DNA of 64,000 nucleotides from Microbulbifer aggregans (lineage in GTDB: Bacteria > Pseudomonadota > Gammaproteobacteria > Pseudomonadales > Cellvibrionaceae). This document shows positions 8,486-17,374 of this stretch, piece after piece. The notes under the pieces were generated by a model, which did not search any database, was not told the DNA's origin, and saw only the letters and a list, made by a program, of their open reading frames with translations. Made by a program: the position numbers and the translations under genes. The DNA lies in NCBI RefSeq assembly GCF_020524005.1, contig NZ_JAIVKK010000004.1, forward strand, positions 558,001 to 622,000, given 5' to 3'. Each line of letters opens with the position of its first letter. The first letter of the stretch is position 1.

Positions 8486-9349
8486 TTACTGGTTCAGTTT
8501 CCGGTTTTTAAGGAACCAGGTCGCGAAAACATTTTCCACCACGGGTACAACATTGATGCCCACCATCCACTGCGGGCCGAACGCATCCGGACGCTGTGTG
8601 TAATAGTTCGCTTCGACGCTGAATTTCCAGGGTGTTTTACCGAATATGACGGTTTTACCCACAGACAGATTGATCGGTACCGTCCAGGTCTCGGTTTTCC
8701 AGTTGTAAGTGGAAATGGGGGCAGTGCTGATGCTCCAGGCATTACCAGGCAGGTAAGCGGCAAATCCCTGCACGGTCGTAAGACTGACGCTCTCGTCTCC
8801 CCAGCCGGCCACATCCCACTGGTGATTGGGGAAAAAACCGACGATATATTTTTTCGACATCTTCGCAATCAAAAACTCGGGTCCCAGCAAGACGTTGCCG
8901 CCGCCGAGTTCGCTGACGGTTGCGGTGGGTAGGGTGCCGGCGATCCCACCGGACAACACCAATCCTGACTCTGTCATGTGTCCGTAAGCGACATCAAACC
9001 CGATATCCCCCAGTCCAAGCGACTGAGTGAACTTCCCTCTCTCTTCGTCATACACCGGCTGATCAAAAAACACTGGAAATGCCGGGCGCATAAAGAATGT
9101 GTCGCCGCCACCGAGCTTAATCGGGAACGATGGTTGAAACAGCAACTCGTAGCCACGCTGCCCATCCGCATCGGGCAGGCTGCCTTCAAACCACCGGAAC
9201 TGATTCTTGAAGGTCAGGCGTGCCAGGGAGGTATTGGGGTTGGAAAGCTGGCGACTGACCTCATTGGCGGACATGTCACCGTCCTCGGCTGCCATGCAGG
9301 TTACGGCGCAAAGCCATAGCAACAGGGACTGGACTGGTCGGAAAAGCAT
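8486..9349 (-). CDS. Outer-membrane beta-barrel protein, function unknown
   Basis: This 287-residue protein begins with a signal peptide (MLFRPVQSLLLWLCAVTCMA). The remainder alternates polar and aromatic residues in about a dozen predicted strands (LFQPSFPIKLGGGDTFFMRP, GFDVAYGHMTESGLVLSGG, VEANYYTQRPDAFGPQWMVG). It resembles the neuromedin-U/phenol MetA-like group of predicted outer-membrane proteins, which lack a known substrate. It is monocistronic, has its own terminator and no informative neighbours. The assignment to the outer membrane is confident; any transport role is inference. Confidence 0.7.
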   Translation of the reverse strand: MLFRPVQSLLLWLCAVTCMAAEDGDMSANEVSRQLSNPNTSLARLTFKNQFRWFEGSLPDADGQRGYELLFQPSFPIKLGGGDTFFMRPAFPVFFDQPVYDEERGKFTQSLGLGDIGFDVAYGHMTESGLVLSGGIAGTLPTATVSELGGGNVLLGPEFLIAKMSKKYIVGFFPNHQWDVAGWGDESVSLTTVQGFAAYLPGNAWSISTAPISTYNWKTETWTVPINLSVGKTVIFGKTPWKFSVEANYYTQRPDAFGPQWMVGINVVPVVENVFATWFLKNRKLNQ

Positions 9350-9549
9350 GGTAGGACTCCGCGTCGGATTGCCAGGATGGTCGTGGCTGTAAGCCTAGTT
9401 CGCCCAGCCGGTCTCCGTAGCGATCTGTGCGCTGAATAATCAGTCATGGCGGCAGTATGGTAAATTGCGCGAATCGACATCTGTGCAGCGACAGTCTGCG
9501 AAATAGGTGTCGCCCAGTAATCCGTATACAACAGAGCCGCTGAACGACT

Positions 9550-10218
9550 ATGAAACTACGCAGCCTCTTTTCCGCCGCGACCATTGGCCTTGCCGTTCTG
9601 CTATCGGCCTGTTCCGGACCGGAAACCCCGCAACAGGTGACCGAGACGTTCTGGGAAGCTGCGATCAATGACGACACATCCGGTGTTGTGCACTACTCGA
9701 CCCTGGGCGCTGCCGAAGACTACGACGCCTTTTCTACTGACTGGCAGAACTATCGCCCGCAATGGGGCAGGGTGGTCATCGACGGGGATCAGGCCAGTGT
9801 GGTTTCCAGACTGACGGGCTTCGAAGAAAACGGGCCACGTCGGCGAAAATTTACGACCTACCTGGTTCGGCAGGACGGCGAATGGCTGGTGGATTACGAG
9901 CGCACGGCCATGAGCATTAATGGCGGGGTATTTGGCAGCCTGCTGAAAAAGTTCGACCTGTACAGTCGCGACCTTTCACAGCAACTGGACGAAACGGCGG
10001 CCGAGGCGGGTACGCAGATGGAGCAAATGCTGGAGGAGTTTGAAAGCGCTGGCAAAGACCTGAGCGAGCAGGCCAGTGAGGCCCTGGAGATCTATTCGGA
10101 AGAGCTGCGCCGGGCCATGGAGGAAGTAGATGAGTCTCTGCAGCGGTCGCTGGAGGAAAACAGCGAAAACCCGCGCAGACAAGATGAGGCACCGCAGAAG
10201 GAGCCGGTGCTGATATAA
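9550..10218 (+). CDS. Lipoprotein with NTF2-like domain and C-terminal coiled coil
   Basis: This 222-residue protein has a lipoprotein signal with lipobox LSAC. An N-terminal ~100-residue domain (PQQVTETFWEAAINDDTSGV ... REDGEWLV-type ending GEWLVDYERT) resembles DUF4878/NTF2-like folds. A long Glu/Gln-rich amphipathic helix follows from about residue 130 to 205 (QLDETAAEAGTQMEQMLEEF and onward), probably a coiled coil, and the tail is charged. It is likely periplasmic and membrane-anchored. The function is unknown. It converges on the tandem paralogue genes across a 53-bp gap. Confidence 0.65.
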   Translation: MKLRSLFSAATIGLAVLLSACSGPETPQQVTETFWEAAINDDTSGVVHYSTLGAAEDYDAFSTDWQNYRPQWGRVVIDGDQASVVSRLTGFEENGPRRRKFTTYLVRQDGEWLVDYERTAMSINGGVFGSLLKKFDLYSRDLSQQLDETAAEAGTQMEQMLEEFESAGKDLSEQASEALEIYSEELRRAMEEVDESLQRSLEENSENPRRQDEAPQKEPVLI

Positions 10219-10271
10219 GTTGAGGACTTTGTAAAAGCCCGGGCTGGTTACGTTCTTTTTGTTTGCCTGGC

Positions 10272-11357
10272 CTACTTATTTTCGGCCTGACAACCTTCGG
10301 CTGGCAGCTGCGACGGCGGAGCGATTGTTGGCGCGTCGGTCTTGCCTGCGGTGAGATACGCCGGGCCGATAGCCAGGCAGCCGGGCAGAGGACGCGGTTG
10401 GATACGCTCCTCGACAAAAGCCGCCACCTCTTCTTTGGGCGCGCGGTGGTCGGCGTCTTTGGGTTTGGATTTGTCCCGGTATCCCTTGTCACTCCACATA
10501 TACAGGATGTGCTTGGCCTGCTCTACCTCTGTTTTTGTACATTGGAACAGCGGGTAGTGCCCCTCCGGGTTGGCGATGGAGACCTGCTCCTGCCTGGCGG
10601 TTTCCGAGAGCTGCACCGTAATGGTGGACATAATCTTCTCCATCAGCTCGAGGTAATTGGTGATGGGGGAGCGCTGGTCCCGATAGAGGTTGTCGGAGTT
10701 GGGCAGTCTACGTGATACAGAAAACGTGGCGCGCAGGCAGCGGCGGTGGCCGATGGGGCACAGCCAGTGAAAATCGTCGGAGCGTATGTGTAATGATTGC
10801 GCTTCGAAGTAGAACCAGTGGCTGCCGTTGCGGGCGAGCCACTGGTTGTTCAGTGGCGCTAGGCGGTCGCGCCAGTGATGCTCGGTAAGGTCAAAGGGGG
10901 CGCGCTCTTCCTGGTAGCCCAGGTGGTAACTCGCCAGCCCATCTTCACTGAAAAAACCCTTGGCGTAGCGCAGCAGATCGTCGCGGCGGAACAGGCTGCA
11001 GTTAATCGGCAATTCGTCGATTTCTTCTGCCACCAGTGTCACTTCCAGGTCCCCGAGGCTACCGCGGTCCAGCAGCGGGCGCCCGGTAAAATTCCAGCCG
11101 CACGACCAGATTTTTACGCGACGGTCCGGCCGTTCACTACCAGGCGGCTTGTGGCTGCGATAGTCGATGGCTTCAAAAGTGCCGGGGGCGTCCAGATCGA
11201 AGGTATTCGGTTCATCGTCACACGCAAAAGGCATGTAAACGCTAGGTTGCAGCGGGGGCGCTTGTAGACCTACGCGAGTTCCTGACAGGTCCTTGATTAC
11301 CGGCCGCGCCTTGCGCCAGTCCGGCCCCTTGGGGTTTTGTTCGTTGCCAAACCACAT
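10272..11357 (-). CDS. Unknown protein, paralogue A (putative immunity or partner protein)
   Basis: This 361-residue soluble-looking protein has no signal peptide or membrane segment. The start MWFGNEQNPKGPDWRKARPV at 11357 is fixed by alignment to its paralogue immediately upstream; the longer frame from 11594 just reads through the paralogue's end. Common blocks are PSVYMPFACD, WTCGWNFTGRPLLDRGSLG, RRDDLLRYAKGFFSEDGLAS, HWFYFEAQSLHIRSD, WLCPIGHRRCLRATFSVSR and ILYMWSDKGYRDKSK. I recognise no family. It is last in a three-gene unit behind a 428-residue unknown protein. A duplicated gene following a larger one is the usual layout of effector-immunity sets, but this is inference only. Confidence 0.75.
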   Translation of the reverse strand: MWFGNEQNPKGPDWRKARPVIKDLSGTRVGLQAPPLQPSVYMPFACDDEPNTFDLDAPGTFEAIDYRSHKPPGSERPDRRVKIWSCGWNFTGRPLLDRGSLGDLEVTLVAEEIDELPINCSLFRRDDLLRYAKGFFSEDGLASYHLGYQEERAPFDLTEHHWRDRLAPLNNQWLARNGSHWFYFEAQSLHIRSDDFHWLCPIGHRRCLRATFSVSRRLPNSDNLYRDQRSPITNYLELMEKIMSTITVQLSETARQEQVSIANPEGHYPLFQCTKTEVEQAKHILYMWSDKGYRDKSKPKDADHRAPKEEVAAFVEERIQPRPLPGCLAIGPAYLTAGKTDAPTIAPPSQLPAEGCQAENK

Positions 11358-12462
11358 GCTCAGGTCCTGCTGCAGCGCAGCCCGGTTACTTGTTTTCAGT
11401 TTGGCAAGCTTGGGGCGGCAGCGTGTTTGAGGCTGGAGTGGGAGCATCCGCCGGGAGACATGCCGGGCCGATAGCCAGGCAGCCGGGCAGAGGACGCGGT
11501 TGGATACGCTCCTCGACAAAAGCCGCCACCTCTTCTTTGGGGGCGCGGTGGTCGGCGTCTTGGGGTTTGGATTTGTCTCGGTATCCCTTGTCACTCCACA
11601 TATACAGGATGTGCTTGGCCTGCTCTACTTCCGCTTTTGAGCATTGGAACAGCGGATAGTGCCCCTCGGGGTTGGCGATGGAGGCCTGCTCCTGCCTGGC
11701 GGTTTCCGAGAGCTCCACTGTGATGGTGGACATAATCTGCTCCATCAGCTCGAGGTAATTGGTGATGGGGGAGCGCTGCTTCCGGTAGGCATTACTGGTG
11801 TTGGACAACCAGCGCGAAACGGAAAACGTGGCGCGCAGGCAGCGGCGGTGGCCGATGGGACACAGCCAGTAAAATTCGTCGGAGCGTATGTGTAGAGATT
11901 GCGCTTCGAAGTAAAACCAGTGGCTGCCGTTGCGGGCGAGCCACTGGTTGTTCAGTGGCGCTAGGTGGTCGCGCCAGGGATACTTAGTCAGGTCAAACGG
12001 GTCGCGCTCTTCTTTGTAACCCAGGTGGCAGCTCGCCAGCCAGTCTTCACTGAATAATCCCTTGGCGTAGCGCAGCATGTCGTCGCGGCGAAACAGGCTA
12101 CAGTTGATTGGCAGTTCGTCGATTTCTTCTACGACCAGTTCCACTTCCAGATTCCCGAGGCTGCCGCGGTCCAGCAGGGGGCGCCCGGTAAAATTCCAGC
12201 CGCACGTCCAGATTTTGATGCGACGATCTGCATATTCGCTGCCAGGAGGGAAAGGAGCTTTGGTATTGTCGATGGCTTCAAAAGTACCGGGGGCGTTCAG
12301 ATCGAAGGCGTTCGGTTCATTGTCACACGCAAAAGGCATGTAAACGCTAGGTTGCAGCGGGGGCGCTTGTAAACTTACCTGCGTGCCCGACAGGTCCTTT
12401 ATTACCGGGCGTGCCTTGCGCCAGTCGGGCCCCTTGGGATTTTGTTCGTTGCCAAACCACAT
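10278..12462 (-). repeat. Tandem gene duplication (two ~1.08-kb copies)
   Basis: The two copies (10272-11357 and 11386-12462) are similar at DNA level over their whole length. Long near-identical blocks include the region around GCCGATAGCCAGGCAGCCGG (10368 and 11469) and the start regions ending at 11357 and 12462. This points to recent duplication or gene conversion. Recombination between copies could delete one gene. Confidence 0.85.
11386..12462 (-). CDS. Unknown protein, paralogue B (putative immunity or partner protein)
   Basis: This 358-residue protein matches paralogue A along its full length. The C-terminal ~110 residues are near identical (block YLELMEQIMSTITVELSETA, and GHYPLFQCSKAEVEQAKHIL). 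Most differences are in the N-terminal third and in the short Pro/Ala-rich tail. The gene starts 25 bp after the 428-residue protein's stop and ends 28 bp before paralogue A, so all three are probably one operon. There is no signal peptide and no recognisable catalytic motif. Conserved Cys residues (WTCGW, CPIGHRRC) might bind metal or form the core. Function unknown. Confidence 0.75.
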   Translation of the reverse strand: MWFGNEQNPKGPDWRKARPVIKDLSGTQVSLQAPPLQPSVYMPFACDNEPNAFDLNAPGTFEAIDNTKAPFPPGSEYADRRIKIWTCGWNFTGRPLLDRGSLGNLEVELVVEEIDELPINCSLFRRDDMLRYAKGLFSEDWLASCHLGYKEERDPFDLTKYPWRDHLAPLNNQWLARNGSHWFYFEAQSLHIRSDEFYWLCPIGHRRCLRATFSVSRWLSNTSNAYRKQRSPITNYLELMEQIMSTITVELSETARQEQASIANPEGHYPLFQCSKAEVEQAKHILYMWSDKGYRDKSKPQDADHRAPKEEVAAFVEERIQPRPLPGCLAIGPACLPADAPTPASNTLPPQACQTENK

Positions 12463-12487
12463 GTTGATATCCTGTTGCGGCGCCGAT

Positions 12488-13774
12488 TCAGGGCTTATTG
12501 CGGTTGTTGATCAGCTGCTCCAGCTGATCGCCGGTGTTCTTGAAGTAATGATTGCGCGCACCGGGCAACGAGGCCACTACTGTAGGCGCGAACTTGTGCA
12601 GGGCTTTTACTACCGCGACCGCCAGGGCCGCGGATCCCCCGGTAGCCGCGGCGAGAGCGCCGGCCGCGCCTGCTGCTCCCCATTTCTTGATCAAGTAATC
12701 ACCGGTTTGATAGGCGAGGTTTACAGTTTTCCCCAGCCGCTCTTCCCGCGGGGTGTTGTGAATCAGGTTGTTACCTGCGCTCAGCAGTGGCGCCAGGCCA
12801 AACTGTTCGCCGCCGATGGTCTGTGCCAAGCCGGGTGAGGCGTTGTGCCATTTGTCGTCCTGAGTGTCCATATTTAGCTTGCGGCGGGCAAGGTCTGCGC
12901 GGAAACGGCTGCGGGTGTGGTCGCTGAGGAAGATTTTCTGGCGCTCCTGCAAGTTAATCTGCTGCCGTTGCAGTTGCTCCATGGCTTCAATCAATACCCA
13001 TGCGCCATCATCGTGGCTGGTCCACTCTACATGCAGGCCCTGCTGATGGGCTTCCAGCATGTGTTGGGCAAGAATGTGCGCGGCCTTGCGCTGCTGCGCG
13101 CTACCCTCATTGCCAAAGGAGTTGAGGGTGCGCCAGCCGGCCAGCCATGCGCTGTTTTCCGGGGGTATATAAAGCAGTTGGAAGCCGGATTTTTCTAAGC
13201 CGCTGCGCTTGGCTTTGTCGCCGCGGCTGATATGGCTGGTCATCACCGGTACGACGCGGTCTTCGCCAAGGTATTGCCCGTTGACCCCGGCTTTTATCGG
13301 TTTTTCGGCTGTCCCTGGCACCAATGCGGTGCCGGTCAGTTGCGGGCTGGGCTCCTCCGAAAAGTCGAGGTTGGCGCGTCTGTTTGGTTCTATTTGCCAC
13401 AACGCGGGCCGGGTTTTGCTCTGTGCATGGTCCGGCACCATCCGGATCGCCACAATCTCCACATCAGTCTGGCAGTCCCCGTAATAGCTGTTCAGCTCAT
13501 ACTCAATTTCAAACCCGCCGGCGACGAGCAGGCGCCGGCTCGGGTTGTTGGGTTGCAGCATGGCGTTGAGCGGACTTACGTCGCCGCGCAGGCTGTCGAC
13601 GGCTTTGATCAGTGTCTGTGCGTGGTAGCCGGCGCTGCTTTGCTGTGTGCTGAGTTGACGGAAGTTGTCCAGCAATTCCCGGTCGCTGCCATTGGCAAAA
13701 ATTGCGCGCCCGGATTCGCGTTTGCCCCACGCCTGTAGAGCGTTTGATTGTTGAGGCGCTTGCAGCTGTCCCAT
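12488..13774 (-). CDS. Unknown 428-residue protein with C-terminal Gly/Ala hydrophobic segment (candidate effector)
   Basis: ATG 13774 follows AAAGGA; the longer frame to 14026 enters the helicase gene's end and is rejected. The N-terminal part is polar (KRESGRAIFANGSDRELLDN). Residues ~60-120 contain LRGDVSPLNAMLQPNNPSRR and LLVAGGFEIEYELN...VEIVAIRM, a strand pattern vaguely like RelE/ParE folds, though too weak to assign. A central segment (GLHVEWTSHDDGAWVLIEAM, then a Gln-rich helix) follows. The C-terminus has a ~25-residue Gly/Ala/Val hydrophobic stretch (KWGAAGAAGALAAATGGSAA and onward) that could insert in a membrane. First gene of the three-gene unit with the tandem paralogues. I do not recognise a family, and the toxin idea is inference. 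Confidence 0.7.
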   Translation of the reverse strand: MGQLQAPQQSNALQAWGKRESGRAIFANGSDRELLDNFRQLSTQQSSAGYHAQTLIKAVDSLRGDVSPLNAMLQPNNPSRRLLVAGGFEIEYELNSYYGDCQTDVEIVAIRMVPDHAQSKTRPALWQIEPNRRANLDFSEEPSPQLTGTALVPGTAEKPIKAGVNGQYLGEDRVVPVMTSHISRGDKAKRSGLEKSGFQLLYIPPENSAWLAGWRTLNSFGNEGSAQQRKAAHILAQHMLEAHQQGLHVEWTSHDDGAWVLIEAMEQLQRQQINLQERQKIFLSDHTRSRFRADLARRKLNMDTQDDKWHNASPGLAQTIGGEQFGLAPLLSAGNNLIHNTPREERLGKTVNLAYQTGDYLIKKWGAAGAAGALAAATGGSAALAVAVVKALHKFAPTVVASLPGARNHYFKNTGDQLEQLINNRNKP

Positions 13775-13889
13775 GAGCAAAATCCTTTTACGAGTTGTTC
13801 CATCCTTTGGTTTGTGCGGGGAGACTATCAAAGCGGTGGGAAACGTCGCAAAAATAGTTGAAGCACCATGGTGCCAACTATGTATTTTG

Positions 13890-16800
13890 TTAGGAAAGCA
13901 GGGCCAGTAAGTCCTCACTACTGCCCGGTAGCTTGCTGGATCTGGTCGCATCGAACAGGGAGTCCGCCAGAGCCTGCTTTTGCTGTTGCATTTGGTGGAT
14001 ACGCTCTTCCACCGTATCTTCCGCAACGAGCTTGTAGACGAACACCGGTTTGTCCTGGCCGATGCGGTACGCGCGATCGGTCGCCTGGTTTTCCACCGCC
14101 GGGTTCCACCAGGGATCCATATGGATCACCACATCCGCGGCGGTGAGGTTGAGGCCGCTGCCCCCGGCTTTAAGGCTGATCAGGAATACCCGTACCTCCC
14201 CGTTCTGGAATGCATCAATCGCCTGTTGCCGCTTGCGGGTCTGGCCGGTGAGTTTGGTGTAGGCGATGCCCTGTGCATTCAGCTGCGCCTCAATCAGCTT
14301 CAGGACCTGGGTGAACTGGGAGAAGACCAGAATGTTGCGGCCTTCTTCCAGAAGCTGCGGCATGGATTCCGCCAGCCAGTCCAGCTTGGCACTCTCCTGA
14401 ATACCGTCTGCCTTATATAGCTTTACCAGCCGTGGATCGATACAGGCCTGGCGCAGTTTCAGCAGTGCATCGAGAAATTCGATCTGACTTTTCGCGATAC
14501 CCTGGCTTGCCACCAGATCACGAATACGCTTTTCCATACTCGCGCGCACACTTTCGTACAGTGCGCGCTGTTTACTGGGCAGCTCCACATATTGCACGGT
14601 TTCGGTTTTTGGCGGCAATTCGGTGGCCACATCGCGCTTGGTGCGTCGCAACATGAATGGGCTAACTTTGCGTGCCAACTCTTGCTGGCGTTCCGCGTCG
14701 CCGTCGTTTTCGATGGGGGTGCGGTACAGTTTCTGGAACTGCTTGCGGCCACCCAGCAATCCCGGCAGGGCGAAGTCCATCAGCGACCAGAGTTCCCCCA
14801 GGTGATTTTCCAGTGGTGTGCCGGTCAGGCACAGGCGGAACTCGCTCTTGATACTACGTACGCACTCGGCAATTTTGGTGGTGGGGTTTTTGATGGCCTG
14901 GGCTTCATCCAACACCACCAGGCTGAATTTGCGTCGGTCGTAGCGAGCCTTGTCTCGCACCAGGAGCGGATAGGTCGTGATGACCAGGTCGCTTTTGGCC
15001 ACCTGCTTGAATGCGGGATCTCTGTCGGGGCCGTGAATCAGGGTGGTCTTTAATTCCGGTGCAAAGTGCGCGGCCTCGTGCAGCCAGTTGCCGGTCAGGC
15101 TGGTAGGTGCGATCACCAGGGCCGGTTTCCCGAGTGCACCCTGTTCTTTCATATGCTGAACCAGCGCGAGGGTCTGCAGGGTCTTGCCCAGCCCCATATC
15201 GTCGGCGAGGATGCCGCCGAAGCCATAGCGCTGCAGGAACACCAGCCAATTTAATCCGTCCTGTTGGTAGCTGCGCAGATCGGCATTGAGCCCTTTGGGA
15301 GCCGGGATATTTTCCAGCCCGGAAAAATCGCGCAAGCGCTGCATCAGCTTGTGGGTGAGCGGCGCCTCGCGTTGGTCCAGTTCTGGAATGTCCGCCAATT
15401 GTGCGGCCTGGAAGGGCGGCATCAGCATGGGCTTGTCGAGTTTTTTCTGGCTGAGCAAATCCGCCAGAATCGAGCGGATACTCTGCAGCGGCTTGGTGTC
15501 CACCTGCACCCAGTCGCCGCTCAGGTTGAGGGTCAACTCGTCCGGGGTGCCGCTCTCCAGCCAATGCTCCAGCAGCGTGGCGGTTTTGAGTTTTTCGCCG
15601 TCAGGCAGGGTGAGGTCCACGCCCAGTTCGAACCAATTGTTTTTTGCATCAGCGACGTTGACGGAGAAGTCGGCCCGCTGCACCTTGAAGTGGTAGCCGG
15701 GATCGGTCTCCACCCGCCAGCCGCGCTCTTGCAGCTCCGGCAAGGTCTGGGTGAGGAAGTCGTTCCAGGCCGCGGGAATATCATTGGGATTGGCCACTTC
15801 CTGCAGCCAGATATCCCGCTGGCCGCCCAGCTCGTCGCGCATCAGGTAAAAGCCGAGCCGATAGATTTCGTCGCAGTGGCGGTGTTCGGCGTCTATATCG
15901 CGGGTGATCTGATAGTGGTGGCCCGCGCGCTCGCGGTGTTCTTCCGTACCCTCGAAGTCGCAACTGTAAGGCGCTGGCAGCAGAAAACCGGCGTAGTCAA
16001 AATACAGCTTGATCGCCGGCAGCCGGTGCTGCCCCAGATCCACGGTGAGCAGCGTGAGGCAGGGGGCGAACTCGGTAACCCGGCTGAACTTTGGCTCCAC
16101 CGGCAGTGGCAGTTGCTCGCGGGGGATCAACTGGCGCATCTGCACCGCCATTTGCATCATCTCGGGTTCGGCCACGGGCGGCATCGCACACAAATGCCCC
16201 AGCTGGTTGCCGGGTACGGAGGTGAGAATATCGCCGATGGTGGCGGTTTCCATATCCAGGTAGGCCGGGGGGCTGACTGGAATCGGCAGCCACTGGGTAG
16301 GGTCATCGATGCCTTCCAGCACCGGGGTCAGCTGTTGTTTGTCGCCCGATGCCTGCCAGTGCCAGTCGAGGGCTTTGGCGGTGCCCCGGCAAATATTGGT
16401 ATCGTCGTAATAGAAGCGCCCGCAGTTCAGCAGGTGCACCAGGGCACGATGACCGGACTCGCCGCGCAGCTCCAGTTGTCCACTGGCGCCGGTGCGCGGT
16501 AACAACTGCAGAATATCGACATCTTCATCCAGAAGGTGGCTGGGGCGGTTCCATCCCAGGTAGGCCGTGTCTGGCTGAAAATAACGCAACTGGCTCCAGT
16601 TGCCATCTTTCTTGAGATATCCCTTTCTCAGCGCGAGCCGTAAACGTGGTGGGGAAAAGCGGTGATCCGGTTCCAGAAAATAGACCAAATAGTGACGGCC
16701 ATATTCCAGTGGTGCCGGCTTGGGCCGTGGTGCTGGCGGCAGTTCCGCCAACCATTGCTGCCAGTCTGCACGTTTGGGCTGCGTGGTAATTCTTTTACCT

Positions 16801-17117
16801 GGCTGAGTGGGTTGCGCCGGTTCTTCGCTGGTGTCGGCTATTTGAGCGTCCCGATACAGTTTTAGTGCTGTCGCCACGGCATGTTTACAATTGAGGGATA
16901 CCGGGCAGGAGCAAAGTCCTACCAGCCTGCCCGCATCCACATCCAGCTCCACGCGATAGATATGCCGCGCCGAGCCTTTCACGCGGCCGTGGTAGATATC
17001 CTTTGCCTCATCGTAATACGCCTCCAGCACGCGCCCGCGCTCGAAATAATCCTGCCCGCGGGCAAAAGATCGGCTATCGGCCATTCTTTGGATGTCGCTG
17101 AGACGAAATGTGATCAA
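13890..17117 (-). CDS. SWIM zinc-finger SNF2-family DNA helicase/ATPase
   Basis: This 1075-residue protein carries an N-terminal SWIM zinc finger (C69, C71, C77, H79 in LCSCPVSLNCKHA). A long middle region follows, then a SNF2 ATPase core: ADDMGLGKTLQTLALVQHM (motif I), APTSLTGNW (Ia), VVLDEAQAIKN (II, DEAQ), LTGTPLENHLGELWSL (III). The C-terminal helicase lobe has VFSQFTQVL, SLKAGGSGLNLTAAD and DRAYRIGQDKPVFVYKLV (VI). It starts at TTG 17117 after GGAG. Bacterial HepA/RapA-like SNF2 proteins remodel nucleic-acid-protein complexes. The target is not evident here. It lies 115 bp upstream of the candidate effector unit; a functional link is not shown. Confidence 0.92.
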   Translation of the reverse strand: MITFRLSDIQRMADSRSFARGQDYFERGRVLEAYYDEAKDIYHGRVKGSARHIYRVELDVDAGRLVGLCSCPVSLNCKHAVATALKLYRDAQIADTSEEPAQPTQPGKRITTQPKRADWQQWLAELPPAPRPKPAPLEYGRHYLVYFLEPDHRFSPPRLRLALRKGYLKKDGNWSQLRYFQPDTAYLGWNRPSHLLDEDVDILQLLPRTGASGQLELRGESGHRALVHLLNCGRFYYDDTNICRGTAKALDWHWQASGDKQQLTPVLEGIDDPTQWLPIPVSPPAYLDMETATIGDILTSVPGNQLGHLCAMPPVAEPEMMQMAVQMRQLIPREQLPLPVEPKFSRVTEFAPCLTLLTVDLGQHRLPAIKLYFDYAGFLLPAPYSCDFEGTEEHRERAGHHYQITRDIDAEHRHCDEIYRLGFYLMRDELGGQRDIWLQEVANPNDIPAAWNDFLTQTLPELQERGWRVETDPGYHFKVQRADFSVNVADAKNNWFELGVDLTLPDGEKLKTATLLEHWLESGTPDELTLNLSGDWVQVDTKPLQSIRSILADLLSQKKLDKPMLMPPFQAAQLADIPELDQREAPLTHKLMQRLRDFSGLENIPAPKGLNADLRSYQQDGLNWLVFLQRYGFGGILADDMGLGKTLQTLALVQHMKEQGALGKPALVIAPTSLTGNWLHEAAHFAPELKTTLIHGPDRDPAFKQVAKSDLVITTYPLLVRDKARYDRRKFSLVVLDEAQAIKNPTTKIAECVRSIKSEFRLCLTGTPLENHLGELWSLMDFALPGLLGGRKQFQKLYRTPIENDGDAERQQELARKVSPFMLRRTKRDVATELPPKTETVQYVELPSKQRALYESVRASMEKRIRDLVASQGIAKSQIEFLDALLKLRQACIDPRLVKLYKADGIQESAKLDWLAESMPQLLEEGRNILVFSQFTQVLKLIEAQLNAQGIAYTKLTGQTRKRQQAIDAFQNGEVRVFLISLKAGGSGLNLTAADVVIHMDPWWNPAVENQATDRAYRIGQDKPVFVYKLVAEDTVEERIHQMQQQKQALADSLFDATRSSKLPGSSEDLLALLS

Positions 17118-17374
17118 GGAGGCTCCGGTGGCTGATCGTGAGAGAGTTAAAAATTAGCCGTAGGGGCCATTGCGGGTCGTAGTGGGATACCAATATGGCG
17201 AAACTTTACCATGACAGGGGTGTAAAAATCAGCGACGGATTTGGCGCTGCCTGCCAGCTTTCCGATACAGCAATCACGGGAACTGGTTACAAGTTGGTGG
17301 CGCGTATTCGTGTCCTGTGCGCGATGACAGGTATGCTATGGCCGGTATCCGGGAATTTTAACAGAGGATAGTTT

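Noticed and set aside
12488..13774. Calling the 428-residue protein a RelE/ParE-type toxin
   Set aside because: Only a short strand pattern is suggestive; length and the rest of the protein do not fit, so no family was assigned.
15264..16502. 412-codon plus-strand frame inside the SNF2 gene
   Set aside because: Antisense shadow of the helicase; no family features.
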